Source of the DNA: JBGVSA01 sp041807905
Lineage (GTDB): Bacteria > Pseudomonadota > Gammaproteobacteria > Burkholderiales > Rhodocyclaceae
Reading direction: 5' to 3'
DNA length: 64,000 nucleotides
Assembly (NCBI RefSeq): GCF_041807905.1
Contig: NZ_JBGVSA010000007.1
Span: 1 to 64,000, forward strand
Of this stretch, positions 1-9,520 are shown in pieces; position 1 is the stretch's first letter; each line of letters begins with the position of its first letter. The notes beneath the pieces are model-generated. The model was not told where the DNA came from. It searched no databases and saw only the letters and a list, made by a program, of their open reading frames with translations. The position numbers and the translations under genes were made by a program.

Positions 1-691
1 GATAGATCATCTGGTTTCGGGTCTACGCCGTGCGACTATGTCGCCCTTATCAGACTCGCTTTCGCTACGCCTCCCCTATTCGGTTAAGCTCGCCACACAA
101 CGTAAGTCGCTGACCCATTATACAAAAGGTACGCAGTCACCCCCGAAGAGGCTCCCACTGTTTGTATGCACGCGGTTTCAGGATCTATTTCACTCCCCTC
201 CCGGGGTTCTTTTCGCCTTTCCCTCACGGTACTGGTTCACTATCGGTCGATCACGAGTATTTAGCCTTGGAGGATGGTCCCCCCATGTTCAGACAGGGTT
301 TCTCGTGCCCCGCCCTACTTGTCGTACGCTCAGTACCACCGGATCGCTTTCATATACGGGGCTATCACCCACTATGGCCAGCCTTTCCAGACTGTTCTAT
401 TAACGACCCGACTATCACGTACAGGCTGCTCCCAATTCGCTCGCCACTACTATGGGAATCTCGGTTGATTTCTTTTCCTCGAGCTACTTAGATGTTTCAG
501 TTCGCTCGGTTCGCCTCCCACACCTATGAATTCAGTGTGGGATCCCTCTTGCGAGGGGGGTTTCCCCATTCGGATATCGACGGATCAAAGCTCCATTGCC
601 AGCTCCCCGTCGCTTTTCGCAGGCTTGCACGTCCTTCATCGCCTGTGATCGCCAAGGCATCCACCACGTGCACTTAGTCGCTTGATCCTAT
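1..691 (-). rRNA. 23S ribosomal RNA, 5' part (partial)
   Basis: The minus strand carries the 5' end of 23S rRNA; the rest lies beyond base 1. The mature 5' end is placed near 691 because the reverse complement there reads GATCAAGCGACTAAGTGCAC and continues GTGGATGCC, the conserved start of bacterial 23S. It is the third element of a 16S-Ile-Ala-23S operon transcribed leftward. The exact 5' nucleotide is uncertain by a few bases. Small open frames inside it are not genes. Confidence 0.95.
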
Positions 692-871
692 AACGTTGAG
701 TCCTGATGAATCGCTCCATCAAGCCACCGCTACAGAGCTCGAAGTACACTCGTTTGAGTTGCACTGCCGCTGGTTCGCAAACAGTACAAATCGATGCAAT
801 CACAACCCATGTCAAACACACGAGGACTTCTGCGCCCTGGCATGTTTGCCATGATTGTCTTTACCTTCCAC

Positions 872-886
872 TTTGTTAAAGAGCAA
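872..886 (-). promoter_or_regulatory. boxA antitermination element before 23S
   Basis: On the minus strand the spacer between tRNA-Ala and 23S reads TTGCTCTTTAACAA, matching the rRNA boxA core TGCTCTTTAACA. boxA in nascent RNA binds NusB/S10 and protects rRNA transcription from Rho. Its position in the 16S-23S spacer is typical. The call rests on motif identity and position. Confidence 0.8.
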
Positions 887-991
887 CAACCGATAAACCT
901 TCTTGCGAAGATTCATTCGTCAAGACAGTGAAACCACTCACTGCTCTGACGAATGACGCTTTGCGTCACGTCCGCGATCTACAAGGGATTT

Positions 992-1067
992 TGGTGGAGG
1001 ATGACGGGATCGAACCGACGACCCCCTGCTTGCAAAGCAGGTGCTCTCCCAGCTGAGCTAATCCCCC
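992..1067 (-). tRNA. tRNA-Ala (anticodon TGC)
   Basis: A 76-nt cloverleaf on the minus strand begins GGGGGATTAGCTCAGCTGGG and ends in an encoded CCA. The anticodon loop TTTGCAA gives TGC. The T-arm contains GTTCGATC. It lies in the 16S-23S spacer after tRNA-Ile, the usual order in Burkholderiales rRNA operons. Confidence 0.98.
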
Positions 1068-1072
1068 GATAC

Positions 1073-1149
1073 TGGTGGGTCAGGTAGGAATCGAACCTAC
1101 GACCCCCGCCTTATCAAGACGGTGCTCTAACCGACTGAGCTACTGACCC
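1073..1149 (-). tRNA. tRNA-Ile (anticodon GAT)
   Basis: A 77-nt cloverleaf on the minus strand begins GGGTCAGTAGCTCAGTCGGT and ends in an encoded CCA. The anticodon loop TTGATAA gives GAT, and the T-arm contains GGTTCGATTCC. It lies only 5 bp from tRNA-Ala, as expected for a spacer tRNA pair co-transcribed with 16S and 23S. Confidence 0.98.
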
Positions 1150-1302
1150 TTATCGTTTCACGGTAAGGGCCGCTCCAGAATCCTCACTCAACACAAACGC
1201 CACTCTCGCTCGTTCGCGTCGCGCGACCATCCGGGCTCCTCGCCCTTGTTGCTGCCAAACAACCGATAGGTTGTGGGTACTTGCGGCAAGCTGCGCTTGC
1301 TC

Positions 1303-2832
<1,530 letters not shown>

Positions 2833-2975
2833 GTTCAATGCTTGGCCAAACTCTAAATTCACTGACGAATCTATGATTCAAAGTATTGGCACTTCAATTA
2901 CTTCGCTTTCGCAGCACCGAAATGCTGCTTAATTTAGCGAGCCACCGAAGCACCCACACCTATCGGTTGTCTATT

Positions 2976-2988
2976 TTTTTAAAGAGCG
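2976..2988 (-). promoter_or_regulatory. boxA in the rRNA leader
   Basis: The leader before 16S reads CGCTCTTTAAAAA on the minus strand, a slightly diverged boxA. It sits about 150 nt upstream of mature 16S. Paired with the spacer boxA, this is the normal antitermination layout of rRNA operons. Confidence 0.65.
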
Positions 2989-3065
2989 TTCAGGTCACTT
3001 AACTACCTGATTTATCTCACAGATTTCGCTGCATTGCTGCGTTGCGTTGTCTGCGAGAGGTGCGC

Positions 3066-3093
3066 ATTCTACACACCTTATTTACTGCGTCAA
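3066..3093 (-). promoter_or_regulatory. rRNA operon sigma70 promoter
   Basis: On the minus strand a -35 TTGACG (3088-3093) is separated by 16 bp from a -10 TAGAAT (3066-3071), followed by a GC-rich discriminator. An A-rich stretch just upstream (about 3100-3120) resembles an UP element. The distance to 16S (about 235 bp) fits an rRNA leader. This 2833-3340 stretch holds no protein gene that I can support. Confidence 0.8.
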
Positions 3094-3340
3094 GCCTGTT
3101 GAACAATCTTTTTTATCCGATCGTTCCGGCGATTCAAAAGTGGCCAAAACACTCGGCACGACTTTTAAAACCGCCTGCAAAAACTGCCGAGCCATTCAAG
3201 CTACGAACCACTCAAGACCGCTTTCGCCGACTTGACCTGCCGCCTTCGCGCCTTTCGTTGCGTCAGCAGCAGAGAGGCGAGATTATGGATAGCGTAGAAG
3301 GGGCCGTCAAGCTCTTTCTGAACATTTGTAATCAATCGGA

Positions 3341-4270
3341 TCACAGTTCCGCCATCATGCGCCGTCGCAGCGCATCGTCCGGGTACTCGCCAAACCCGGC
3401 CCGGACATTATCGGCCATGTGCCGCACCTGTCCCGTCCCTGGGATGACGGCCGTCACGGCGTGATGACCCAGCACGAATTTCAGCAGTACCTGCGCCCAG
3501 CTCGTGCAGCCGATGTCGGCCGCCCAGGCTGGCAATGCCCTGCCTTGCAGACTCCGGATCAGACCTCCGCCGCCGAACGGACGATTGATGATGACGGCAA
3601 CGCGCCGTTCAGCCGCGAGCGGAAGTATCCGCCTTTCAGCCTCCCGGTCGTCCATGGAGTAGTTGATCTGCACGAAGTCCAGCGCCTCCGCTCGCATGAC
3701 GGATTCGAGTTCCGCATACGCGCTGGGCGTGTAATGCGTCACCCCGAGATAGCGGATGCGCCCTTGCGCCTTCCAGTCGCGCAATGTCGCCAGTTGGGTG
3801 CGCCAGTCGACAAGGTTGTGGATCTGCATGAGATCGATAGGACGATGCTGAAGAAGTCGTTCCGACTCTTCCATCTGGTCGATGCCGGCCTGTCGCCCGC
3901 GCGTCCAGACCTTGGTCGCGACAAATGCCTTGGCGTGACCATCGATCCGGGTCAGTAGGCGACCGGCCACAGCCTCTGCGGCGCCGTACATGGGCGAGCT
4001 ATCAATGAGCGAGCCTCCCGACGCGAACAGGGTCCGCAGCACTTCGGCCAGTTCGTCCTGCCGCTTCGGGTCGTCATCGAATGTCTGCCAGGTGCCACAG
4101 CCCACGACCGGCAGCGTTCCGCCACTCACGGGGATAGGGCGCCGATGCATGATGGGTGGGCTCGTCTGCGCACCCGCTCCGGTTGCCATCAAGGCGCAGG
4201 CGGCAGTTGTCAGTTTGAGAAATTGCCCACGACTCATGGGCAAGGATGCGAGGTCTTCGATCGAGGCCAT
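3341..4270 (-). CDS. Aldo/keto reductase with N-terminal signal-like segment
   Basis: A 309-aa NAD(P)H-dependent oxidoreductase of the AKR family. The active-site tetrad can be read: Asp in LIDSSPMYG, Tyr in the same segment, Lys in FVATKVW and His in LMQIHN. The N-terminus has SRGQFLK followed by a hydrophobic run ending AGAQ, which resembles a Tat/Sec signal but has only one Arg, so export is uncertain. The start at 4270 is chosen because AAGGAGGG lies just upstream; an in-frame extension to 4384 lacks support. It is the last gene of a minus-strand run after an FAH-family gene and dkgB. The substrate is unknown. Confidence 0.85.
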   Translation of the reverse strand: MASIEDLASLPMSRGQFLKLTTAACALMATGAGAQTSPPIMHRRPIPVSGGTLPVVGCGTWQTFDDDPKRQDELAEVLRTLFASGGSLIDSSPMYGAAEAVAGRLLTRIDGHAKAFVATKVWTRGRQAGIDQMEESERLLQHRPIDLMQIHNLVDWRTQLATLRDWKAQGRIRYLGVTHYTPSAYAELESVMRAEALDFVQINYSMDDREAERRILPLAAERRVAVIINRPFGGGGLIRSLQGRALPAWAADIGCTSWAQVLLKFVLGHHAVTAVIPGTGQVRHMADNVRAGFGEYPDDALRRRMMAEL

Positions 4271-4323
4271 CGGGGCGCCCTCCTTCGTGCTTGGGACGCC
4301 CCCGCATATGGCGAGTTCCGCTG

Positions 4324-5181
4324 CTATTCGCCTTGCACGACCGGCGTCCGCAACACGCCGATCGATTCGATTTCCACTTCGCACACATCGCCCGGCTGCA
4401 TATAGAGGGGCGGCTTGCGCGCCATGCCGACGCCGCCCGGCGTCCCGGTTACGATGATGTCGCCGGCCGACAGCGTCATGACCTCGCTCAGCAGCGACAC
4501 CAATGTCGGCACGTCGAAGAGCATGTCGGCGGTCGTCGCGTCCTGCACGGCGCGCCCATTCAAGCGCGTCTGCAAGCGCAGCCCGCGCGCACCTGGCGGC
4601 AGTTCATCCGCAGACACGAAACACGGGCCGAAGGCGCCAGTGGTGTCGAAGTTCTTGCCCATGGTCCACTGCGGCGACTTGAACTGGTAATCCCGCACCG
4701 AACCGTCATTGAAGATCGAGTACCCCGCGACGTGATTCAGCGCCAGATCGCGCGGAATGTTGCGGCCGCCGCGTCCGATCACGGCAACCAGTTCGCCTTC
4801 GTAGTCGAGCTGCTGCGATTGGCGCGGGCGAATCATCGGCGCGCCATGCCCGACGAGACTCGACGCGAAACGCGCAAAGACGGTCGGGTAGGATGGCGGC
4901 TCGAAACCGGCTTCGTTGCTGTGATCGACGTAATTCAGTCCGATGCACAGAATCTTGCCCGGCCGTCCGAGCGGCGGTAGATGACGCACCGTTGCGACGT
5001 CGATGACCTCTCCGCGCGACAAACGCTCGGCGACCGCAGCAAGATCGGCCCCAGTCGCGAGAAGGCCGTCGAGGTCGCCCGGATAGCCGGCATCACCATC
5101 GCACAAACCTCGCCACTGGCCCGCACCGTGAACCGCCAGACCGCGGCAGCCATCGGCCCGCTCGAACGTCATGAAGCGCAT
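4324..5181 (-). CDS. Fumarylacetoacetate hydrolase (FAH) family protein
   Basis: A 285-aa FAH-fold enzyme. Landmarks are KILCIGLNYVDHSNEAG, the metal-binding EGELVAVIG, the GYSIFNDGSVRDYQ segment and the C-terminal VTGTPGGVGMARKPP. The family cleaves or hydrates 2-oxo acids using a divalent metal, as in ureidoglycolate lyase, 2-keto-4-pentenoate hydratase or acylpyruvase; the substrate cannot be told from sequence. The start at 5181 follows GAGGGGGAGAG. It lies between two aldo/keto reductases, which suggests a shared sugar-acid or keto-acid route, but this is inference. Another family member lies at 40195-41052. Confidence 0.88.
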   Translation of the reverse strand: MRFMTFERADGCRGLAVHGAGQWRGLCDGDAGYPGDLDGLLATGADLAAVAERLSRGEVIDVATVRHLPPLGRPGKILCIGLNYVDHSNEAGFEPPSYPTVFARFASSLVGHGAPMIRPRQSQQLDYEGELVAVIGRGGRNIPRDLALNHVAGYSIFNDGSVRDYQFKSPQWTMGKNFDTTGAFGPCFVSADELPPGARGLRLQTRLNGRAVQDATTADMLFDVPTLVSLLSEVMTLSAGDIIVTGTPGGVGMARKPPLYMQPGDVCEVEIESIGVLRTPVVQGE

Positions 5182-5263
5182 CTCTCCCCCTCGACGGCAA
5201 AAGTGCCAGCTTGGCATCGAATCTGCATCGATACCAGCCGTGCTTTCCGAGGGGTACCTGGGC

Positions 5264-6079
5264 TTAATCCCAGTCCGGAGCAAAGTCCGGGCTCGCCAGA
5301 CGTTCGCCTCTGTCGAGCAAGGTGATCGCGGCCATGTCCTCTTCGGCCAATCTCACCGACGATGATGCCAGGTTGGCACGCTGATTGTCGGGCCGGGTCG
5401 ATGACGGAATCACCGCACGCCCTTGCTGCAACGACCACGCCAATGCGACCTGCGCCGGGCTGACGCCGCGACGCCGTGCGATCTCGAGCAGCACCGGATC
5501 GCTCATCACTTTGCCGTAAGCCAACGGCATATAGGCCGTAACGTGAATGCCCTTGCACTGCACATGTTCGATCAATTTGCGGTTCTGCAGGAACGGATGG
5601 ACTTCCACTTGCTGTGTGGCGATCTGACTCGCTCCGACCGCATCGATAGCGCGGTCCAGATGCGCGATGGTGAAGTTCGACACACCGATCAGGCGTGTCA
5701 GCCCCAACTCTCTGGCTTCGGCGAGCGCCGTCATGTATTGCTCGACCGGCAGCGCATCGCCCGGCGACGGCCAGTGGATGAGCGCCAGATCGACCTTGTC
5801 CATGCGCATTTTGTCCAGACTCTCGCGCAAGCTCGGAATCAGCCGTTCGTGCGACAGGTTGTCGATCCAGACCTTGGTGGTCACGAACAGCTCGTCGCGC
5901 TTGATGCCGCTCTCGGCAATCGCCTGCCCCACTTCAGCCTCGTTGCCGTAGATCTGCGCCGTGTCGATATGGCGGTAGCCCAGCGCGATGCCGCTGCGGA
6001 CCGAATCGACGACGGCCTGGCCCTGAAGGCGGAATGTGCCGAGGCCGATGGAGGGGATGACATTGTTGCGACGTTGCAT
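5264..6079 (-). CDS. dkgB: 2,5-didehydrogluconate reductase DkgB-type aldo/keto reductase
   Basis: A 271-aa AKR that reduces 2-oxo-aldose acids or methylglyoxal with NADPH. It resembles E. coli DkgB along its whole length: IPSIGLGTFRLQGQ, YRHIDTAQIYGNEAEVGQAI, LALIHWPSPGD, LIGVSNFTIAHL and the terminal SPDFAPDWD. The catalytic residues D, Y, K (VTTKVW) and H (LIHWP) are present. The start at 6079 is the first Met of the conserved domain; the frame stays open further upstream without homology. The neighbourhood, with an MFS exporter and a YafC-like LysR gene, recalls the yafC-dkgB pairing in E. coli. Confidence 0.9.
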   Translation of the reverse strand: MQRRNNVIPSIGLGTFRLQGQAVVDSVRSGIALGYRHIDTAQIYGNEAEVGQAIAESGIKRDELFVTTKVWIDNLSHERLIPSLRESLDKMRMDKVDLALIHWPSPGDALPVEQYMTALAEARELGLTRLIGVSNFTIAHLDRAIDAVGASQIATQQVEVHPFLQNRKLIEHVQCKGIHVTAYMPLAYGKVMSDPVLLEIARRRGVSPAQVALAWSLQQGRAVIPSSTRPDNQRANLASSSVRLAEEDMAAITLLDRGERLASPDFAPDWD

Positions 6080-6120
6080 GTTGTTTTCTTTCGAACAGGT
6101 GTAGAGGGTGCGGACTTCGG

Positions 6121-7320
6121 TCAGCGGCAGGCTTCCACCGCGAGCGCTTCCGGCAGTACAGGTGTGGCGCGTTGCATGCGGCCGCACAGCGCGGTCAGTC
6201 CGAACGCGCCCAGCACAACCAGTGCGCCCACCCACGGTGTGTTCATCAGGCCGGCGTGCTGCACGATCAGGCCGCCGCCCCACGCGCCGCCCGCAATGCC
6301 CACGTTGAAAGCGGCAATGTTCAGCCCCGACGCCACATCGACTGCATGCGGCACCGACGCCTCGGCCTCCTTCACCACCAGCACCTGCAGGCCCGGCACA
6401 TTGCCGAACGCCACCGCGCCCCAGGCCAACACGGTGATGATCACCAACAGCTTGCTGCTCGCAGTGAAGGTCAGCGCAAGCAGCACCGCCGCCAGCACCA
6501 GGAAAATCAGCTTCAGCGCCGGAATCGGCCCGTGCTGATCGGCCAGGCGTCCGCCCCACAGGTTGCCGACCGACACCGACACGCCATACAACAGCATCGC
6601 CCAGCCCACAGCCGAAGCACTGAAACCCGCCACGTCCTGAAGAATCGGCGCAAGAAAGGTGAACGCGATGAAGGAGCCGCCGTACCCCACCGCCGTCATC
6701 GCATATACAAGCAGCAGGCGCGGCTGCGTCAGCACGCGCAACTGGCTGGCGAGCGATGCGGGCGTGCCTCGCGGAATCGAAGCGGGCACGAACAGGGCGC
6801 TGCCAGCGAAGGCGATCACGCCCAGCCCGGCGACGGCAAAAAAGGTCTCGCGCCAGCCAAAGTGCTGACCGATGAAGGTGCCCAGCGGCACGCCGGTCAC
6901 CAACGCCACGGTGAGGCCGGTAAACATGATGGCGATGGCGCTCGCCGCTCGTTCTTTCGGCACCAGCCCCGTCGCGATGGTCGAGCCGACCGAAAAGAAC
7001 ACGCCGTGCGCGAGCCCGGTGAGGATGCGCGCCACGATCAGCGAGCCATAGCCGGGTGCCAGCCAGGCAAGCAGGTTGCCCAGCGTAAACAGCGCCATCA
7101 GCGACAGCAGCAAGGCCTTGCGCGGCATGCGGCCGGTCAGTGCAGTGAGCACGGGCGCGCCGACGGCCACCCCCAGTGCGTAGAGGCTGACCAGCAGGCC
7201 GGCGGAAGGCAGGCTCACCGAGAGGTCGGCGGCCACGGTGGGAATCAGCCCGACGATGACGAACTCGGTCGTGCCGATGGCAAAAGCGCTGATGGTCAGC
7301 GCCAGTAGAGCGATGGGCAT
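6121..7320 (-). CDS. MFS transporter (DHA1 family, AraJ/YdhP-like)
   Basis: A 399-aa inner-membrane carrier with about 12 hydrophobic helices. The first helix reads LLALTISAFAIGTTEFVIVG, typical of the DHA1 sugar/drug efflux group. A motif A variant TGRMPRKALLL follows TM2, and a motif C-like GLTVALVTGVPLG lies in TM5. It is probably proton-driven export of a small molecule; the substrate is unknown. It lies 41 bp upstream of dkgB on the same strand and is divergent from the LysR gene at 7434. That 113-bp intergenic region is the likely control point. Confidence 0.88.
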   Translation of the reverse strand: MPIALLALTISAFAIGTTEFVIVGLIPTVAADLSVSLPSAGLLVSLYALGVAVGAPVLTALTGRMPRKALLLSLMALFTLGNLLAWLAPGYGSLIVARILTGLAHGVFFSVGSTIATGLVPKERAASAIAIMFTGLTVALVTGVPLGTFIGQHFGWRETFFAVAGLGVIAFAGSALFVPASIPRGTPASLASQLRVLTQPRLLLVYAMTAVGYGGSFIAFTFLAPILQDVAGFSASAVGWAMLLYGVSVSVGNLWGGRLADQHGPIPALKLIFLVLAAVLLALTFTASSKLLVIITVLAWGAVAFGNVPGLQVLVVKEAEASVPHAVDVASGLNIAAFNVGIAGGAWGGGLIVQHAGLMNTPWVGALVVLGAFGLTALCGRMQRATPVLPEALAVEACR

Positions 7321-7433
7321 TTCAATGCACTCCGCGGAATCGAAAAAACGAGACTGCAGTGTGCGCGCTCAACTATTGCCGAAAAAGACAAGTAAACTCG
7401 AAACATATTTGACCAGTCATCAACAATCCAGAC

Positions 7434-8360
7434 ATGAAAAGCTCGCTGGAAGAACTGATCGCATTCCGCGCCATCGTCGACACCGGCTCGATCACGGCTG
7501 CTGCAGAGCAACTCGGCCAGACCACGTCCGGCGTGAGCCGCACCCTGGCGCGGCTCGAAGAAAAGCTCGACACCACTTTGCTTCGTCGCACAACCCGGCG
7601 GATTTCGCTGACTGACGAAGGCGAACTCCTGCTCGCCCATGCGCGGCGCATTCTGGCCGCCATGGACGAAGCCGAAGACCAGCTCGCGCGGCGACGACAG
7701 ACACCCTCGGGGCGCCTGCGCATCAATGCCGCGAGCCCGTTCATGCTCCATGTGCTGGTGCCACGCATCGACGCATTCAGGCGTGCCTTCCCAGCCATCG
7801 ATCTGGAACTGAACAGCGACGATCTGATCATCGACCTGCTCGAAGAAGACACCGACGTCGCAATCCGCATCGGCCCGTTGCGCGACTCAACGCTGACGGC
7901 GCGTGCGCTGGGCGGCAGCGGGCGGCGCATCCTGGCAAGCCCGGAATACCTCGTCAGACACGGCACGCCGGCTCGCGTAGAGGATCTCGCCGCGCACACG
8001 CTGCTCGGCTTCAGCCAGCGGGATTCGCTCAATCAATGGCCGCTCCGCCATGCCGATGGCGACAGCCTGCATATCCGTGCGCAGTTGCACGCATCCAGTG
8101 GCGAGACGCTGCGTCAGCTCGCTCTGGAAGGCGCTGGCATCGTCTGCCTGGCAGACTTCATGACCGAAGCCGATCGCGCGCGCGGCGACTTCGTGCAGGT
8201 GCTGGCGGCCGATACGCTCGATACGCGTCAGGCCATCCACGCGGTCTATTACCGCAATACAGCGCTGTCGGCCCGCGTCGGGTGCTTTCTGGATTGGCTT
8301 GCGGTCGAACTGCTGAAACCGGGCACGGGCATCCACCCGCCCCGGCGCGAACAATCCTGA
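7434..8360 (+). CDS. LysR-family transcriptional regulator (YafC-like)
   Basis: A 308-aa LysR regulator. The N-terminal winged helix-turn-helix (residues ~5-65) includes ITAAAEQLGQTTSGVSRTL and SLTDEGELLLAHAR. An effector-binding domain spans ~90-295. It is divergently placed against the MFS-dkgB-FAH-AKR run, so it is the likely regulator of that run. E. coli yafC stands next to dkgB in a similar way. The stop codon abuts the stop of the convergent SDR gene. Confidence 0.9.
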   Translation: MKSSLEELIAFRAIVDTGSITAAAEQLGQTTSGVSRTLARLEEKLDTTLLRRTTRRISLTDEGELLLAHARRILAAMDEAEDQLARRRQTPSGRLRINAASPFMLHVLVPRIDAFRRAFPAIDLELNSDDLIIDLLEEDTDVAIRIGPLRDSTLTARALGGSGRRILASPEYLVRHGTPARVEDLAAHTLLGFSQRDSLNQWPLRHADGDSLHIRAQLHASSGETLRQLALEGAGIVCLADFMTEADRARGDFVQVLAADTLDTRQAIHAVYYRNTALSARVGCFLDWLAVELLKPGTGIHPPRREQS

Positions 8361-8987
8361 TCAGGCTGCGCCGACAACCGTGTAGACCCGGCCCGTGCTG
8401 GCAGGATCGGCCAGCACGTCGAGCACTGCCAGAGCCACGTCGGCGCGCGCAATGTACGGTGCCGGCCACGGCGGCGGACCTTCGCTGAGCGCATAGCGCC
8501 CCGCCCCTTCATCGTTCGTCAGACCGCCGGGGCGCACGATGGTCCACGCCAGAGCGCTCGTGCGCAACAACTGTTCGGCCTCCGTCTTGGCACGCAAGGC
8601 CTCGCCCAGCATCTGCCGAACTTGTGTGGGCATGGCGTCGTACTGCTCGCCACACCCCATCGAAGTCAGCAGGATCAGTCGCCCGCCTGGCTGATGAACA
8701 CGAGCCGCCTCAATGACATTGATGTTGCCGGCGGCATCCACGCGCGCCCCCTTGTCGTTGCGTCCGCCAAGCAGGCTTACCACAGCCCTGGGTTGCGTTG
8801 CCTTGATGGCGCGGATGCAGTCCTCGGCAATGAACGCGTCGCCTCGCACCCGCGTATCGGCCAGCCCCGGTGCATCACGGCGCGCCATGACGGCGACCCG
8901 CAAACCGCGCGCACGCGCCTTGCCAACAAGGAGCGCGCCGGTCTTGCCAGTGCCGCCAAAGACCAGCAGATCGTGGGGGGCGTCCAT
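8361..8987 (-). CDS. NAD(P)-binding SDR-family protein (NmrA-like)
   Basis: A 208-aa atypical short-chain dehydrogenase with the dinucleotide-binding motif VFGGTGKTGALLVGKA and the segment AVMARRD after beta-2. It lacks a clear YxxxK, so it may sense or bind NAD(P) rather than catalyse, or act as a reductase. Its start overlaps the hutX stop by one base (TAATG on the minus strand), so it is translationally coupled to the haem-use genes. A role in anaerobilin or biliverdin reduction is possible but unproven. Confidence 0.82.
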   Translation of the reverse strand: MDAPHDLLVFGGTGKTGALLVGKARARGLRVAVMARRDAPGLADTRVRGDAFIAEDCIRAIKATQPRAVVSLLGGRNDKGARVDAAGNINVIEAARVHQPGGRLILLTSMGCGEQYDAMPTQVRQMLGEALRAKTEAEQLLRTSALAWTIVRPGGLTNDEGAGRYALSEGPPPWPAPYIARADVALAVLDVLADPASTGRVYTVVGAA

Positions 8988-9520
8988 TACGCAAGCTCGC
9001 GCGTGGCAGCGTGGCGGATCAGCTCACGCATGCCATTCACCTGATCGGCCAGCAGCGAGCCCGATTCGTCGCGGCCCGCATAGACCTTGAACATCGCCTG
9101 CCCGTCGCGATTGGCAAACACGAGGCTCGCCGTGGCCTTGCCCATGAATGGGCGCTCAAGGAAATAGATCGCACCGCAGTTCTGGTAGGACAGATGCCCG
9201 TGCAGCCCGGAGCTACCGGACAGGTTGTAAAAGCCATGCCCGACATTGCCAGCTGGCAGCGGCCCCGTGAATTCCATGATCACATCAGCGGTGTGCACGA
9301 TCACCGTCACCGGCGTGCCCCACGCACTGATCGCGCCCAGCACATCCATGAAGTGTTCGCCGCTTGCTCGCGTCCATGCACTGGTCGGCAAAGACTCGAT
9401 CACGTCGGCAAGCGAACAGTTTTCCTTGTGTGCGACCTGCTCGAGGATGCCCCCAGGATGACGCGCCATGCGTTCCTGCAGTTGGCGGCGTTGTTCTTCA
9501 GTCAGACGGTTTTGCGACAT
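8987..9520 (-). CDS. hutX: Haem utilisation carrier protein HutX/ChuX family
   Basis: A 177-aa cytosolic haem-binding protein of the HutX/ChuX family. Visible family features are the helical N-terminus LLTEEQ-like segment with GGILEQVA, then GEHFMDVLGAISAWG, FYNLSGSSGLHGHLSYQNC and AIYFLERPFMGKATASLVF. The family binds haem and passes it to the degrading enzyme. The start at 9520 begins MSQNRLTEEQ; upstream in-frame sequence lies inside hutW. It overlaps the 3' end of hutW by 23 bp, which supports a haem uptake/degradation operon hutW-hutX-SDR. Confidence 0.88.
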   Translation of the reverse strand: MSQNRLTEEQRRQLQERMARHPGGILEQVAHKENCSLADVIESLPTSAWTRASGEHFMDVLGAISAWGTPVTVIVHTADVIMEFTGPLPAGNVGHGFYNLSGSSGLHGHLSYQNCGAIYFLERPFMGKATASLVFANRDGQAMFKVYAGRDESGSLLADQVNGMRELIRHAATRELA